DNA from: Lamellibrachia satsuma
Taxonomy: Eukaryota; Annelida; Polychaeta; Sabellida; Siboglinidae
Length of the DNA stretch: 64,000 nt
NCBI GenBank assembly: GCA_033239005.1
Contig: BSQZ01000072.1
Location: 1,252,501-1,316,500, forward strand
Reading direction: 5' to 3'
Numbering within the stretch: the stretch's first letter is position 1; the number at the start of each line of letters is the position of its first letter. This document shows positions 32,737 to 43,487 of this stretch, piece by piece. The position numbers and the translations under genes were made by a program. The notes beneath the pieces were generated by a model. The model was not told the DNA's origin, searched no databases, and saw only the letters and a list, made by a program, of their open reading frames with translations.

Positions 32737-34507
32737 ATGGCGAGCGTGTTTCGTCCGAAACACGTTGGTTGGTACCGCCAGTGTAACTATCTTCTGCTCC
32801 ACAGAACGACTCACGCGGCATCGGTCGTATCATCACTGGAGGAATACAAACAAACGGATGGCTGTGTGGTAATCAATGGTGAAGGTTTGACTTTAGCCGC
32901 AATTTATGCTGTAGCCAACAGGTCTACCAAAGTAGCCATCGAGCCGAAGTCTGTTGATCTAATGCAAGATAATGTCGATTATCTGAGCGGCAAGATTCGA
33001 GAAGGTTTGGTTATCTACGGCGTGAACACGGGCTATGGGGGCAGCGCCGATGTTCGCTCTGACGACAAGGTCGAGCTACAAATCTCGCTCATCCGTCATT
33101 TGAACGCGGGGTTTGGACCGACATTTCCTCCAGAACTGGTTCGCGCCGTCATGCTAGTTCGCGCTAATAGTCTCAGCCTCGGATTCTCCGGAATACGCCC
33201 TACCACCGTTCAACTGCTCGTCGACATGCTCAACGAAGATATCGTTCCTGTTGTTCCGAAGAGAGGCTCCGTCAGCGCCAGTGGAGACTTGATGCCGACG
33301 TCGTACATCGCCGCGTGCATGATGGGACGGCCGGATGCTCGGGTCGTCGTGGACGGTGTAGAAACTGCTGCACCTGCTGCGTTTCAGAGAGCTCGGTTAA
33401 GTCATGTCAAGTTCCAGGCCAAAGAAGCGTTGGCTGTAGTCAACGCGGCGTCGTTTGCATCGTCGCTGGGAGCATGTGCTCTCTTCGACGCCAACGTTGC
33501 CGTTCTGTTGACGCAGGTGGTGACGGCGTTGGCTGTGGAATCACTCGAAGGTCGCGTAGAGAGCTTTCACCCGACCATCGGGCGTTGTTTATCGCACGCC
33601 GGCCTCCGGGAGGTGGCTAGCAACTTGACTACGCTATTGGACGGTTCTCGACTGGCAGTGCAAGAGTTATCGATGGAACAAAAGGACGAGACGAATCGCC
33701 TGATGCAGGACCGTTACTGTCTACGATCGGCGCCGCAGTGGCTAGCCCCTGTCGTCGAGACGATGCAGGAGTCAGTGAGACGGATCACGACGGAGACGAA
33801 CAGCGCCAACGACAACCCGCTGATCGACCACGCTAACGACGCCATCCTCCACTGCGGTAACTTCCAGGGCATCTCCATCACGGTGGCGATGGACCAGGCG
33901 CGTCAGGCTCTGCAGCTGTGCGGAAAACTCATCTTCAGTCAGATGGAGGAGATCGTCAACGTGACGTTGAGCAAAGGTCTGCCACCGAACCTCGCCGGCA
34001 GAGACTACAACGTCGACTTCGGCTTCAAAGGCACCGACACAGCGATGGCGTCGTACATGGCCGAGCTTGACGTGCTCACGAATCCCGTCACGAACCACGT
34101 GGTGTCAGCCGAGATGCACAACCAGAGCGTCAACTCGCTCGGATTGTTGTCTGCGAGGAAGACCAACGAGGCGCTCGAGGTCCTCCAGATGATGCTGGCC
34201 AATATGTTGTGCTGTGAGATGCAGGCCGTCGACTTGCGCTGGCTCCAGCGACGGGTGAACAGCGAGCTGGACGACCTCATTCGACGACACGGTGTCGACC
34301 CAGTCGCCGTCCGGCCTTACGTCGGTCCGTGGTACAAGTTCGCGCTGCAGCCTACATCTGCCGCCGCCGAACTGTGCGACAATCTGGACGTCGGTGGAAC
34401 GGGGCGCTATGATTTCGTGTCGGATGTCGTGGGTCGTATGGAGGCTCTGAAGACGAGGGTCAGGACAAGCGACTGTTATTCTGAAGTCTACCAGGAACTC
34501 GGTCAAG
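32737..34507 (+). CDS. PAL/TAL-type aromatic amino acid ammonia-lyase, copy B, exon 1
   Basis: Predicted to remove ammonia from an aromatic amino acid to give the matching acrylate (tyrosine to p-coumarate, or phenylalanine to cinnamate). Exon 1 encodes residues 1-590. Visible motifs: catalytic loop Tyr94 in VIYGVNTGYGG; MIO triad Ala181-Ser182-Gly183; Tyr327 and Arg330 in DRYCLRSAPQWLAP; NDNPLID at 358-364; Lys431 in FGFKGTD; Glu459 in AEMHNQSVNSLG. Lys431 and Glu459 fit PAL/TAL rather than histidine ammonia-lyase. The selectivity pair is His121-Leu122, as in bacterial tyrosine ammonia-lyases. Residues 1-34 are basic with no acidic residue, so a mitochondrial leader is possible. The exon ends CAAG|GTAATC. 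Reading on through the intron gives 41 extra residues to a stop at 34632. An aminomutase of the same family cannot be excluded. Confidence 0.9.
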
Positions 34508-34748
34508 GTAATCATCTAGTACATGCACGTGTGAGGTTGTATGGCGAGCGTATGCGCTTCGTAGCAGGACTGGAACGTTTACAGCTACTTGGATGCATAC
34601 ATCGTACTTTCGTAGTTGTTTCACCGCTCTAGGCCTGTATATGTTTACATTAATTGGTTATTTCTTGCCATTACATTTTGCCGATCCAGTGTAGCGCTTG
34701 TCATTATTTCGCAGTTCTTTACAACTGTTTGCGATAGAGAAATTAAAC

Positions 34749-35308
34749 TCGCCTGTATTATGTTTTTATTATTCTATTTGGGTTTCCCCGTTGGCTGAGC
34801 AGCTGTCACTCTCCACTCAGGGGGCGGGCGCTGACGCATGTGTAACCCTGGTGGATTTTTCTGCACTAGAATCACTTTGTTCTTAACGATAGTGCCCAAC
34901 ACATTTATATCGGCTGTAAAGTACCCAATGTATGGGAACACTAGAGAGTTGACTGCTTCCAGCCGTAAAAATGACGACGCATCTTCTAAACAGTCGACAG
35001 AAGCCATTAAGTATTCGTTGAACCACCATTCCTGTAAAATAGTTACTTCAGTACCCATATCTAAAACCATACTAGTTTTTTCGCCTGCTATCTCATATGA
35101 AATGATAGGGGTCTTACCCACTATAGCGTCCACTAACACACAGTCAATGCTGCTACGCCCGCCTGCCTGACGCTCGGCAACGGGGTGAATTACTTTCCCT
35201 GTTGACCCCGGGGTGGTACTCGCCTGTATTATGTTTTTGTTTTTCTATTTGGGTTTCTCCGTTGGCTGAGCAGTTGTCCCTCTCCACTCAGGGGGCGGGC
35301 GCTGATGC
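34749..35308. repeat. 90-bp direct repeats flanking an insertion in the intron
   Basis: 34749-34838 and 35219-35308 are direct repeats (CTCGCCTGTATTATGTTTTT … CAGGGGGCGGGCGCTGA) with a few differences. Copy C has one such unit at 58967-59052. The insertion between them therefore came with a duplication of about 90 bp, far longer than a normal target-site duplication. Confidence 0.8.
34840..35218 (-). pseudogene. Gypsy-type aspartic protease fragment inside the intron
   Basis: On the minus strand VLDMGTEVTIL matches the retropepsin active-site pattern L-(L/V)-D-(T/S)-G-(S/A)-E-V, with Met in place of Thr at 35056-35058. It is followed by DASSFLRLEAVNSLVFPYIG and DINVLGTIVKNKVILV, typical of gypsy proteases. 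The changed active-site residue and the lack of reverse transcriptase or gag show a dead fragment. It is absent from copy C. Confidence 0.75.
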
Positions 35309-35526
35309 TGGCACCAAGGAAGGCGCTGACTTTATTGAAACGTTCTCTCCCTAATTCGTTTAGTCGAACGGACGTGTAACACAATATGGTTCGTCTGCAA
35401 CGTTATGTTCGCACTAACGTAACTCACCGTTCGTAATAATGTTCGTATGAATGCTGTTTATGTTTCATAAACATACGTATAACTACAGCTCTATAGACCA
35501 TTATCAGCAATAAATACTAATTTCAG

Positions 35527-35747
35527 GAACTAGACAGATGTACCGCTTCCTACGGCGAACTTTGGCCATTCCATTCTACACGGGCGAAGTTGCTCTTGAC
35601 ACGTCGCTGCGCAAGATTTTAGCTGCCATTCAAAGGCACGACATGGACGATGTCCTCGTCGGCATATTCAAACAAGCGTTGCATGAGGGGGCTGTCGACT
35701 ACAGCAAAGACTTTGACGAGAATCAACAATTGTCAGTGAAACAATGA
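35527..35747 (+). CDS. PAL/TAL-type ammonia-lyase, copy B, exon 2
   Basis: It continues codon 591 (G|GA, Gly) and reads TRQMYRFLRRTLAIPFYTGE…, ending …NQQLSVKQ with TGA at 35745-35747. The segment matches the C-terminal region of PAL proteins, where (L/M)YRFVRxxL and a following TGE are followed by a helix ending near the C-terminus. With exon 1 it gives about 663 residues, within the usual PAL size. Phase (1) and frame agree with the donor at 34507. Copy C keeps the same phase and site at 59202. Confidence 0.85.
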
Positions 35748-36190
35748 ACTCGTAAAACGTATATTTTAATATCTGCAAGCAATGTGTTTCGCTGTCATAA
35801 TGTGGCCAACGGGTCCGTTGCGTGTTCATTAAAGTATTATATGATGTAGAGAGAATCGTGCGTCAAATGTAGCAGAATGTGTGTAGGGATCAACCGTTCA
35901 TAATTAATCATGAAGTGTCAGTAGATCGTTGTAAATACAATGCCTCATTATACGGTTAACATAGGTAAACATAGCGTAACATTGTTAATATAATTTAATG
36001 TATACGTTGATATAGATACTATTATATAGGATTGAGTTTTATGGTATATCGTCTTATTATATTCGATATTGTTAAGCAGGTGTCGCTATAGTTGGAGAAA
36101 TTATTTTATACATTAAAAACTATTGGTGCATCTTGAAACTTGATCTCAGTTTTCTATCAGCGAAAGAAGTTGTATGCTAAACAAGTTCAT
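35748..36190 (+). other. 3' flank of lyase copy B
   Basis: AT-rich sequence shared with 59351-59870. 'Tgttcattaaagtattatatga' near 35825 holds ATTAAA, a possible polyadenylation signal. No other gene. Confidence 0.4.
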
Positions 36191-36199
36191 GTGTGACGA

Positions 36200-36350
36200 G
36201 TCCCATGTGTCACATGATACGTATTTTATGTCCCATGTGTAACATGATACGTCTGGTATGTCCCATGTGTCACATGATATGTCAGGTATGTCCCATGTGT
36301 CACATGATACATATGGTATGTCCCATTTGTCACATGATATGTCTAGTGTC
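36200..36350 (+). repeat. 30-bp minisatellite, 5 units
   Basis: Units GTCCCATGTGTCACATGATA plus a variable 'cgtctggtat'. TGTCACATGATA-type cores resemble partial palindromes. Counterpart 59874-60005. Confidence 0.92.
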
Positions 36351-37020
36351 GCAAGATATACGTTGTCCCACCATCTAGTTTGTTGTACAAAGTTGTACGT
36401 TGTCCCACAACCTAATTTGTTGTACAACATTGTACGTCGTCCTATCATCTAGTTTGTTGTACAAAGTTGTACGTTGTCCCACTATCTAGATTGTTTTATA
36501 AAGGTGTACGTTGTCCCACCATCTAGTTTGTTGTTCAAAGTTGTACGTTTTCCCGCCATCTAGTTTGTTGTACAAAGTTGTACGTTGTCCCACTATCTAA
36601 ATTGTTTTATAAAGTTCACGTTTTCCCACCATCTAGTTTGTTGTTCAAAGTTGTACGTTGTCCCAACATCTAGTTTGTTCTTCAAAGTTGTACGTTTTCC
36701 CGCCATCTAGTTTATTGTACAAAGTTATATGTTGTCCCATCATCTAGTTTGCTGTACAAATTTGTACGGTTTATCACCATCTAGTTTGTTGTACAAAGGT
36801 GTACGTTGTCCAATCATGTAGTTTTATGTACAAAGTTGTACGTTGTCCTATCATCTATTATGCTGTACAAAGTTGTACATTGTCCCACCGTCTAGTTTGT
36901 TGTACAACGTTACACGTTGTCCTATCATCTAGTTTGTTGCACAAATTTGTACGTTTTCCCACCATCTAGTTTGTTGTACATAGTTGTACGTTGTCTCACC
37001 ATGTAGTTTGCTGCTGTCAT
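36351..37020 (+). repeat. 37-bp minisatellite, about 17 units
   Basis: Units carry CCATCTAGTTTGTTGTACAA and 'agttgtacgttgtcc'. Single units occur at 15235 and 52855. Confidence 0.92.
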
Positions 37021-37263
37021 AATACATTTTCTATTAATCACTGAATGCTGGACATCTAAAGAAATGTTGAAGTTTAGTTCTATTCATCTTTTTCTCACAT
37101 TTCACTGTATATTTTACATAAAATATTTAGATAAATTGACTATGAATTTTGTGAAATGCGAGAAAAATATTAATATATTGACACCACCTTGTTTCAACCT
37201 GTCTACAGATGATAGTGTAATTAGCTCAAAGGTTTGATTGACATTAAAACTCCCTCCTCAATT

Positions 37264-37495
37264 GAAGATGGGCGCGGTAGCGTAGCGGTTAGAATGCCGA
37301 ACATACCTTTTAGCACAGTGTGAAACAGTTGAATCGAGGAAGGCCCTCTAAGGCCGAGGTGTGAGTTTGTTCTTATGCATGCAGCAACTAGGCGATCACC
37401 AGTGCTGTAACAGCCAAGGTAGTTGGTACAATTGACTCCGCTTAATATAATCACTTCGGGAGATAACAATTTGACTGCTTCTATTTAAGCGGGGT
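37264..37495 (+). mobile_element. tRNA-derived SINE-like sequence
   Basis: A perfect A-box TAGCGTAGCGG at 37278-37288 and a B-box-like GTTGAATCGAGG at 37328-37339. The body lacks a clear tail or target duplication. Confidence 0.5.
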
Positions 37496-37499
37496 TCTT

Positions 37500-37740
37500 T
37501 AGTTCAGCTGCAACAGGACATGATTCCGTCCCAGTCAATATATTTGATCATACTAACTGGCTGATTCTCTTTAAGCGGCATACGTTAATACTACAGCGGC
37601 AACAGGACATGATTCCGTCCCAGCCAATATATGTTATCATACTAAGCGGCTGATTCTCTTTAAGCGGCGCACTTTAATAATACAGCAGCAACTGGAAATG
37701 ATTCCGTCGATATCATGAAATGGCAACTTGGACACGTAGA
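37500..37740 (+). repeat. 87-bp minisatellite, about 2.5 units
   Basis: Same unit as 15445-15800 ('caacaggacatgattccgtcccag', 'gctgattctctttaagcgg'). Confidence 0.88.
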
Positions 37741-37869
37741 TCATGGTCAATCCAACTGTTGGTAATACAGACTATTGTAGAGAGTCGTCGGATGCGTCGT
37801 CGTTTGTGAACACTGGAAAAATATATGTAATGATTGTACGATACACTCTGAAAGGTACAACATCTGGTA

Positions 37870-38050
37870 GTTTGTTATCGTAGATTCAGGTTACTAGATG
37901 TATATGGTATAGGCTGGTACATGATGTATATGCTATAAACTGTTACATGTTACATGATGTATATGGTATAAACTGTTACATGTTACAGGATATATATGGT
38001 ACAAACTGTTACATGTTACAGGGTGTTTATGGTACAAACTGTAAGTGTAT
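37870..38050 (+). repeat. Degenerate TGTTACA/GTATATGGTA repeat
   Basis: Four or five imperfect units of about 35-45 bp with AAACTGTTACATGTTACA. Confidence 0.7.
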
Positions 38051-38279
38051 ATATCCATGGTAACATCTTCATTGCCTAAATGTGTTTTAATGAATTTTTA
38101 AACATATCTTCACCGTTATCGACGTATGAGTATCAACCTTGCCGTTGGGCACATAATGTATACGTGATATTCAAGTCGAAACATTCAAATTATACAGATA
38201 ACTGCCAATTTATATGAAACGTTTGTTGTTTATTAAAACACATCTGGGCGATCAAGATATTGGAATAGATATAATTTAA

Positions 38280-38675
38280 ACTATGCAACATGATTTTATA
38301 ATAAAAGCGACGATATTATGTACTTCTAAAACCAAGTAATGATGAATTTAAAGTATCAAAGTCCATTCTTCTTATCGTGTCCTTCACACGAGGTGTTGCC
38401 GTGTTCGGACGCATGTGTTTGTCCGATGAGGGACGGTGGCGAGATCTTCCAGTCTACACGGACCGTCCAGTAGTCGGCAACAGACGAAGTGGGACATTGT
38501 CTGGTCTTCCCCGAGGTCACATTTCGTTGACAGGGTCACGGTTGGTCAGACCCTCCTGGTAGGGATGCAGTTGTTATTAACTCCATTTTGACAACTGCTG
38601 ATGTTTCTCGTATTTCCCACATTTCCCGTCTGGTGCACATGGGCGACGATGAGAGACGTTGCAAAACAGTCAGAT
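38280..38675 (+). other. Family D block with conserved 61-codon frame
   Basis: Copy of 15840-16260. The frame at 38377-38562 (MSFTRGVAVFGRMC…SLTGSRLVRPSW) is open with three substitutions against the other copy. Function unknown. Confidence 0.3.
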
Positions 38676-38679
38676 AAGA

Positions 38680-39575
38680 GAGGATATGATCACCCCTGAA
38701 GTAGCTACATAGTGGGACCAGAGAGGACACGATCATCCCTGAAGTGGTTACAGTGTGGGATCAGAGAGGACACGATCACTCCTGAAGTGGTTAAAGAGTG
38801 GGACCAGAGAGGACATGATCACCCCTGAAGTGGGTACAGAGTGGGATCAGAGAGGACACGATCACCCCCGAAGTGGTAACAGAGTGGGACCAGAGAGGAC
38901 ACGATCACCCCTGAAGTGGTTAAAGAGTGGGACCAGAGAGGACATGATCACCCCTGAAGTGGGTACAGAGTGGGATCAGAGAGGACACGATCACCCCTGA
39001 AGTGGTAACAGAGTGGGACCAGAGAGGACACGATCACCCCTGAAGTGGCTACAGAGTGAGATCAAAGAGGACACGATCACCCCTGAAGTGGTTAAAGAGT
39101 GGGACCAGAGAGGATACTATCACCCCTGAAGTGGTAGCAGAGTGGGATCAGAGAGGACACTATCACCCTGAAGTGGTAACAAAGTGGGACCAGAGAGGAC
39201 ACTATCACTCCTGAAGTGGCTACAGAGTGAGATCAAAGAGGACACGATCACCCCTGAAGTGTTTACAGAGTGAGACCAGAGAGGACACTATCACCCCTGA
39301 AGTGGCTACAGAGTGGGACCAGAGAGGACACGATCACCCTGAAGTGGTAACAAAGTGGGACCAGAGAGGACACTATCACTCCTGAAGTGGCTGCAGAGTG
39401 GGACCAGAGAGGACACGATCACCCCTGAAGTGGTTACAGAGTGGGACCAGAGAGGACACGATCACTCCTGAAGTGGTTACAGAGTGGGACCAGAGAGGAC
39501 ACGATCACCCCTGAAGTGGTAACTGAGTGGGACCAGAGAGGACACGATCACCCCTGAAGTGGTAACTGAGAGCTA
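38680..39575 (+). repeat. 43-bp minisatellite, about 21 units
   Basis: Same unit as 16262-16735, with runs of a two-unit or three-unit higher order (for example repeated 'ggttaaagagtgggaccag … gggtacagagtgggatcag'). Confidence 0.92.
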
Positions 39576-39950
39576 CCACCATGTCTTAAATAATAAACTA
39601 TACGCAACTTGTAGACGATGATAAAATCTACTCTTTGGTAAACAGGTAAGAATTACAAGCCATTTCCACCCCAATCCAGCAAGGGGCTACACACGTAATG
39701 CAATTAGTGGTAATCGTTAGATGTCAGCAGCAGAGTGCTTTGTGAGAGAATGCACAAATAACTAACCGTTCGTCATCCGTAAAATAACAAGCAAACAATG
39801 CGCGCAACAGAAAAACTGCGAACGCAAGCGCTAAGGCAGGATACGGCATGGACTAGATATAGCGCAACAAGCCAACGCTGACAAGTGTAATTGAAAGAAG
39901 TCGCCGATGCGGAACTACTTCGATCATACCTACCAGGTAAGTTTAGGGTT
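39576..39950 (+). other. Conserved flank with splice-donor-like site
   Basis: Copy of 16736-17115. CCTACCAG|GTAAGT lies near 39931-39944. The codons before it are altered (no ATG-CCG-CCG). Confidence 0.3.
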
Positions 39951-40049
39951 CTATTTGACTTCCCGGCGCTATATTTCTCACGTCGTGTAACAGAAGATCG
40001 GTTGTTTGATATGAGTGAAGGTAATAATACTATGTGGGACTGCGTGTGC

Positions 40050-40187
40050 ACGTGTGTGTGTGTGTGGGCCTCTACATAATTTCGCGGTCCGGACCTGGGC
40101 TGAAAACAATTTAAACACATCGGGCTTGGGCCGGGCCTGGGCCTAGTGTGAGCGGGCCTGGCCGGGCCGGGTCTGGGCTGGGCCTGG
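40050..40187 (+). repeat. GTGTG run and GGGCCTGGGC-rich simple repeat
   Basis: A short GT run, then about 100 bp of GGGCCTGGGCC-type sequence, very GC-rich. No counterpart is seen at the other two family D copies. Confidence 0.8.
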
Positions 40188-40240
40188 ACAATGTGATTCT
40201 GTGCATTTGAGACGCTCTCAAATGCACAGAATCACATTGT
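40188..40240. repeat. Perfect 25-bp palindrome with 3-base loop
   Basis: 40188-40212 (ACAATGTGATTCTGTGCATT…) pairs exactly with 40216-40240 around CGC. An imperfect version lies at 18789-18842. Confidence 0.9.
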
Positions 40241-40970
40241 AGCCATACTGAACAATAACACGACTAGCTAACGATCGGCCGAATTCGTATGTACATTGAT
40301 TGATCTACGTATGCGTATGAGCTTTTGCCCATATCTATATGTAGACCATTGTCCATTTGAGAGCGTCTCAAATTGCGAAGATAACCTTGCTATTTGTTCT
40401 CTGGTAGACGTTATATCAAGGTGACCCATATCCACCCGCATTCGTATGCACATTGGTCTACGTATGCATATGGGCTTTTGCCCAAATGCATATGTAGACT
40501 AATGTCCATTTGAGAGCGTCTTAAATTGTGAAGATAACCAAACTATTTGTTCTCTGGTAGACGTTATGTAATGGTGCCGCATATCCACCTGCATACGACG
40601 AATGTGCGTGTGCCTAAAGTCGTCTGGTGACCTTGGATAGGGAGAGGACAAAGGCGTGTTTCATAACGTCGTCACGCTACGGCCCCAGTACAGTGTAGTT
40701 TTGAGGAAAAGATCGCAAAGATATGACCTATTTTATAGCAGTAGCTTTCAGATTTATTTTGGTTTGTGGAGGACACCTTCAGAATATATATTAGCTACAC
40801 CAAACTCTCCACTGCCACAACCTACATTTGATGTGCATATTCTGCACATGTTTATTTCATTTGGCACACTCTTATTTTAATCAAGAACTCTTTCAATTGG
40901 ATACAATTCTGGATAGTGTTTGCATAGAAAATATGTCTAGAAATATAGCTACGTTTTTGTATTTCTATAT
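40241..40970. repeat. Dispersed repeat family B copy
   Basis: The most complete copy. The block with 'atttgagagcgtctcaaattgcgaagataacc' occurs twice (40355, 40508). It shows the empty site for the SINE at 53341. Confidence 0.7.
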
Positions 40971-41170
40971 ACTAGCCGAGCTACCCGGCGTTGCACAGGA
41001 GAAAAGGCAGCCACTGCAACAGCCTGTCTCTTTGCACTATCCAATAAAGTTTTGGTAGGGCAATGCTAATGGCAGTGACAACTTCATGCCCACAAATCAT
41101 ATACAACTCTCGGTTTCACTAAGTGTTCTTACCGCTCAAAGGAACCTATGTGGACGTTACACGTAACCAG
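40971..41170 (+). repeat. Retroelement-tail-like repeat
   Basis: CTAGCCGAGCTACCCGGCGT begins a block (to 'cctatgtggacgttac') that recurs partly at 53745-53970. The CCCGGCGTTGC motif is a known conserved tail in several animal retroelements. Exact family not assigned. Confidence 0.4.
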
Positions 41171-41785
41171 ATGTGATTTAATTTCACCAAGTGAAAGATC
41201 CATACATATGTTGCCGCACTGTGAGTATATGCAATGTACTTCGTTCTAGCGTATCTATATCCTTCTTACGATATGGTCTTCAAGCTTGTATACAGTATTC
41301 TAAATTAGGCTTAACTATTGTTTTTATGCAGAGGTATAATTAGATCTTTTTACTTAATTTTTATATTTCTTTTAATCAATCCAATAATTTGAGTACCATT
41401 TGAAGCAGCAATACCACACCGCTCTTAAACTTTCATACCAGCATTTATTGTTGCTCCTAAGTCATCCAAGTTCCCGTGTCCTGTGGGTAGGCATTTACAC
41501 TTCCCAAAATGTAATAACATCAGCCATTTCTCAGACCATTTAAGCAATTTGCTTAGTTCTTTTTTATAAATGCTGTTTATCACCATTAGTTTTCACATAT
41601 CTAAATACTTTTGGGTCATCCACTTATCAGTGATTATTAGATTAATTAGGCACACTATTAATTGGTTTTGTTATTATATTCCTTTTTATCGGCGAAGATC
41701 TGAAAATATGGGTGTCGTAATAAATGATTGTTTAAACAGTCTCTCACCAAATACTCTAACATTAATTTTGCTTGGAAATTTTGAT
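41171..41785. other. No supported gene
   Basis: AT-rich, with only short frames. It may be decayed retroelement sequence, but no motif is readable. Confidence 0.35.
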
Positions 41786-41792
41786 ATGATCG

Positions 41793-43487
41793 AGTGTTAC
41801 AACCAGTAATGTAATAATCGACCGGTAATGTAATAAATCGACCAGTAATGTAATACTCGACCGGTAATGTAATAAATTGACTGGTAATGTAATAATCGAC
41901 CAGTAGTGTAATAAATCGACCGGTAATGTAATCAATCGACCAGTAATGTAATAAAAATGATGATGATAATCATTATCATGATGATGATGTTAATAATGAT
42001 GATGTAGAAGGTTATGATGAGGGTGATAAAAGATTATGATGATGATGACAATTAAGGAGTAATCTTATTGACGATGATAATACTGATGATGATTATGACG
42101 ATGATGATGATGATAATGGTGATGATGATGATGACGATGATAATAATAATGGTGATGATGATAATAATAATGATGATAACGACGGTGATGATGAGGGTGT
42201 TAAATTGTTATGATGATGATTAGGAAGAATATGAAGACAATTAAGCTGTCTTAGTGATGATGATGATGATGATGACGACGAATATGATGACAATGAGGGT
42301 GATCATTATTACGATTATGAGGACGAAGACAATGATATCCTCAGCCTCATCGTCCTACTCCTCCTCATCATCATCATGTTCACCCTTATAACGGCTAGCC
42401 ATGCTGACACCCACTCGACGTTCACAAACGTACGATTAACATAAGAAATCTCTGAACGAGTGAGCCGCATGTTTTCTGGGAGGAAAATATGGAATGCCTT
42501 TCATATAACCTCCCAAGTAACGCACCGCAGTAAATACATGTTGGCAAACAATAGGACCGAATCAGAGGGAGGGTTAAGGAAGAAGGGGGTTCATTAAAAA
42601 GGGTCACCTCAACAAATGAAAGGTAATCTAGACTCAATTAAGGGATCATCTCAAACAATTATTTAAAGGATCATAAAAAATGCTTAATACCTGATCATCA
42701 TTTAATCAAAATAATGGGTCATATCAAACAACTCTGTAATTTGTTTTTTTTTTAATCTTAAGTTTGCATTTTGATGACTCATTATATTTGTATTTTGGTA
42801 TGACCATTTATTCTATATGATCTCCTAATTTGTTGAGATGATCAATTAGTTGATTTTTTTAATGATCCCTTACAATTTTTAATGTTCCCTTCACTTTTTT
42901 GGAATACCTCATTATTTTACGATGTGACATCTTCATTTGTTAGAGACGATTTGCTAGTTATTTTGTTTAAAGTATACCTTATATTTGAGATGAATGTTTA
43001 TTTTTTAAAAGACCCCTTCCTTTTCGTCTTCCCTGCTACCCTGCCTGATTCGAACCCATCGTTTGCCCACATCAATTATTATTATTGCCGTATGCTATTT
43101 ACGAGGATATATAAACTGTAGTCCATATGTCATCCCAGAAAACAAGCCGCTGAATCATTCTGGGAATCTTATTTTAAGCATACTTTAGTAAACGTCGAGT
43201 GTGTGTCAGCATGGCTAGCCACGATAAGGGTGAAAATGAGGATGTTGAGGAGGAGGATGAGGAGCAGGACGATGAGGCTGATGAGGATGATGTAGTTGTC
43301 GTCATCATCATTGTAATAATTATCATCTTCATAATCATCATCACTAAGATAAACCCTTAATTATCTTAATCTTTCTCCTCCTATTCAGCATCATCATTAC
43401 CATTAATCATCTTCTTCATCATCGTCATCATAATCATCTTCATTGTTCTTATTACATTACCGTACGATTGTTGCATTACTGGTTGTA
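41793..43487. mobile_element. Foldback-like element, complete
   Basis: The left end GTTACAACCAGTAATGTAAT is followed by CGACCGGTAATGTAATAA units, GAT tracts and the GGCTAGCCATGCTGACACCC block. The interior matches 1410-1890. The right arm is inverted and ends GCATTACTGGTTGTA at 43487. It corresponds to the element ending near 2162. Confidence 0.5.

Larger units (their letters stand above)
34508..35526 (+). other. Intron of lyase copy B
   Basis: It starts GTAATC and ends TACTAATTTCAG, with a textbook branch-point-like TACTAAT right at the acceptor. It is 1019 bp long, against 475 bp in copy C; the excess is a retroelement protease fragment with flanking 90-bp repeats. Confidence 0.8.

Noticed and set aside
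32737..34507. Histidine ammonia-lyase
   Set aside because: The MIO fold is shared, but Lys431, Glu459 and the His-Leu or Val-Leu pair at 121-122 fit the PAL/TAL class better. The N- and C-terminal extensions also match PAL.
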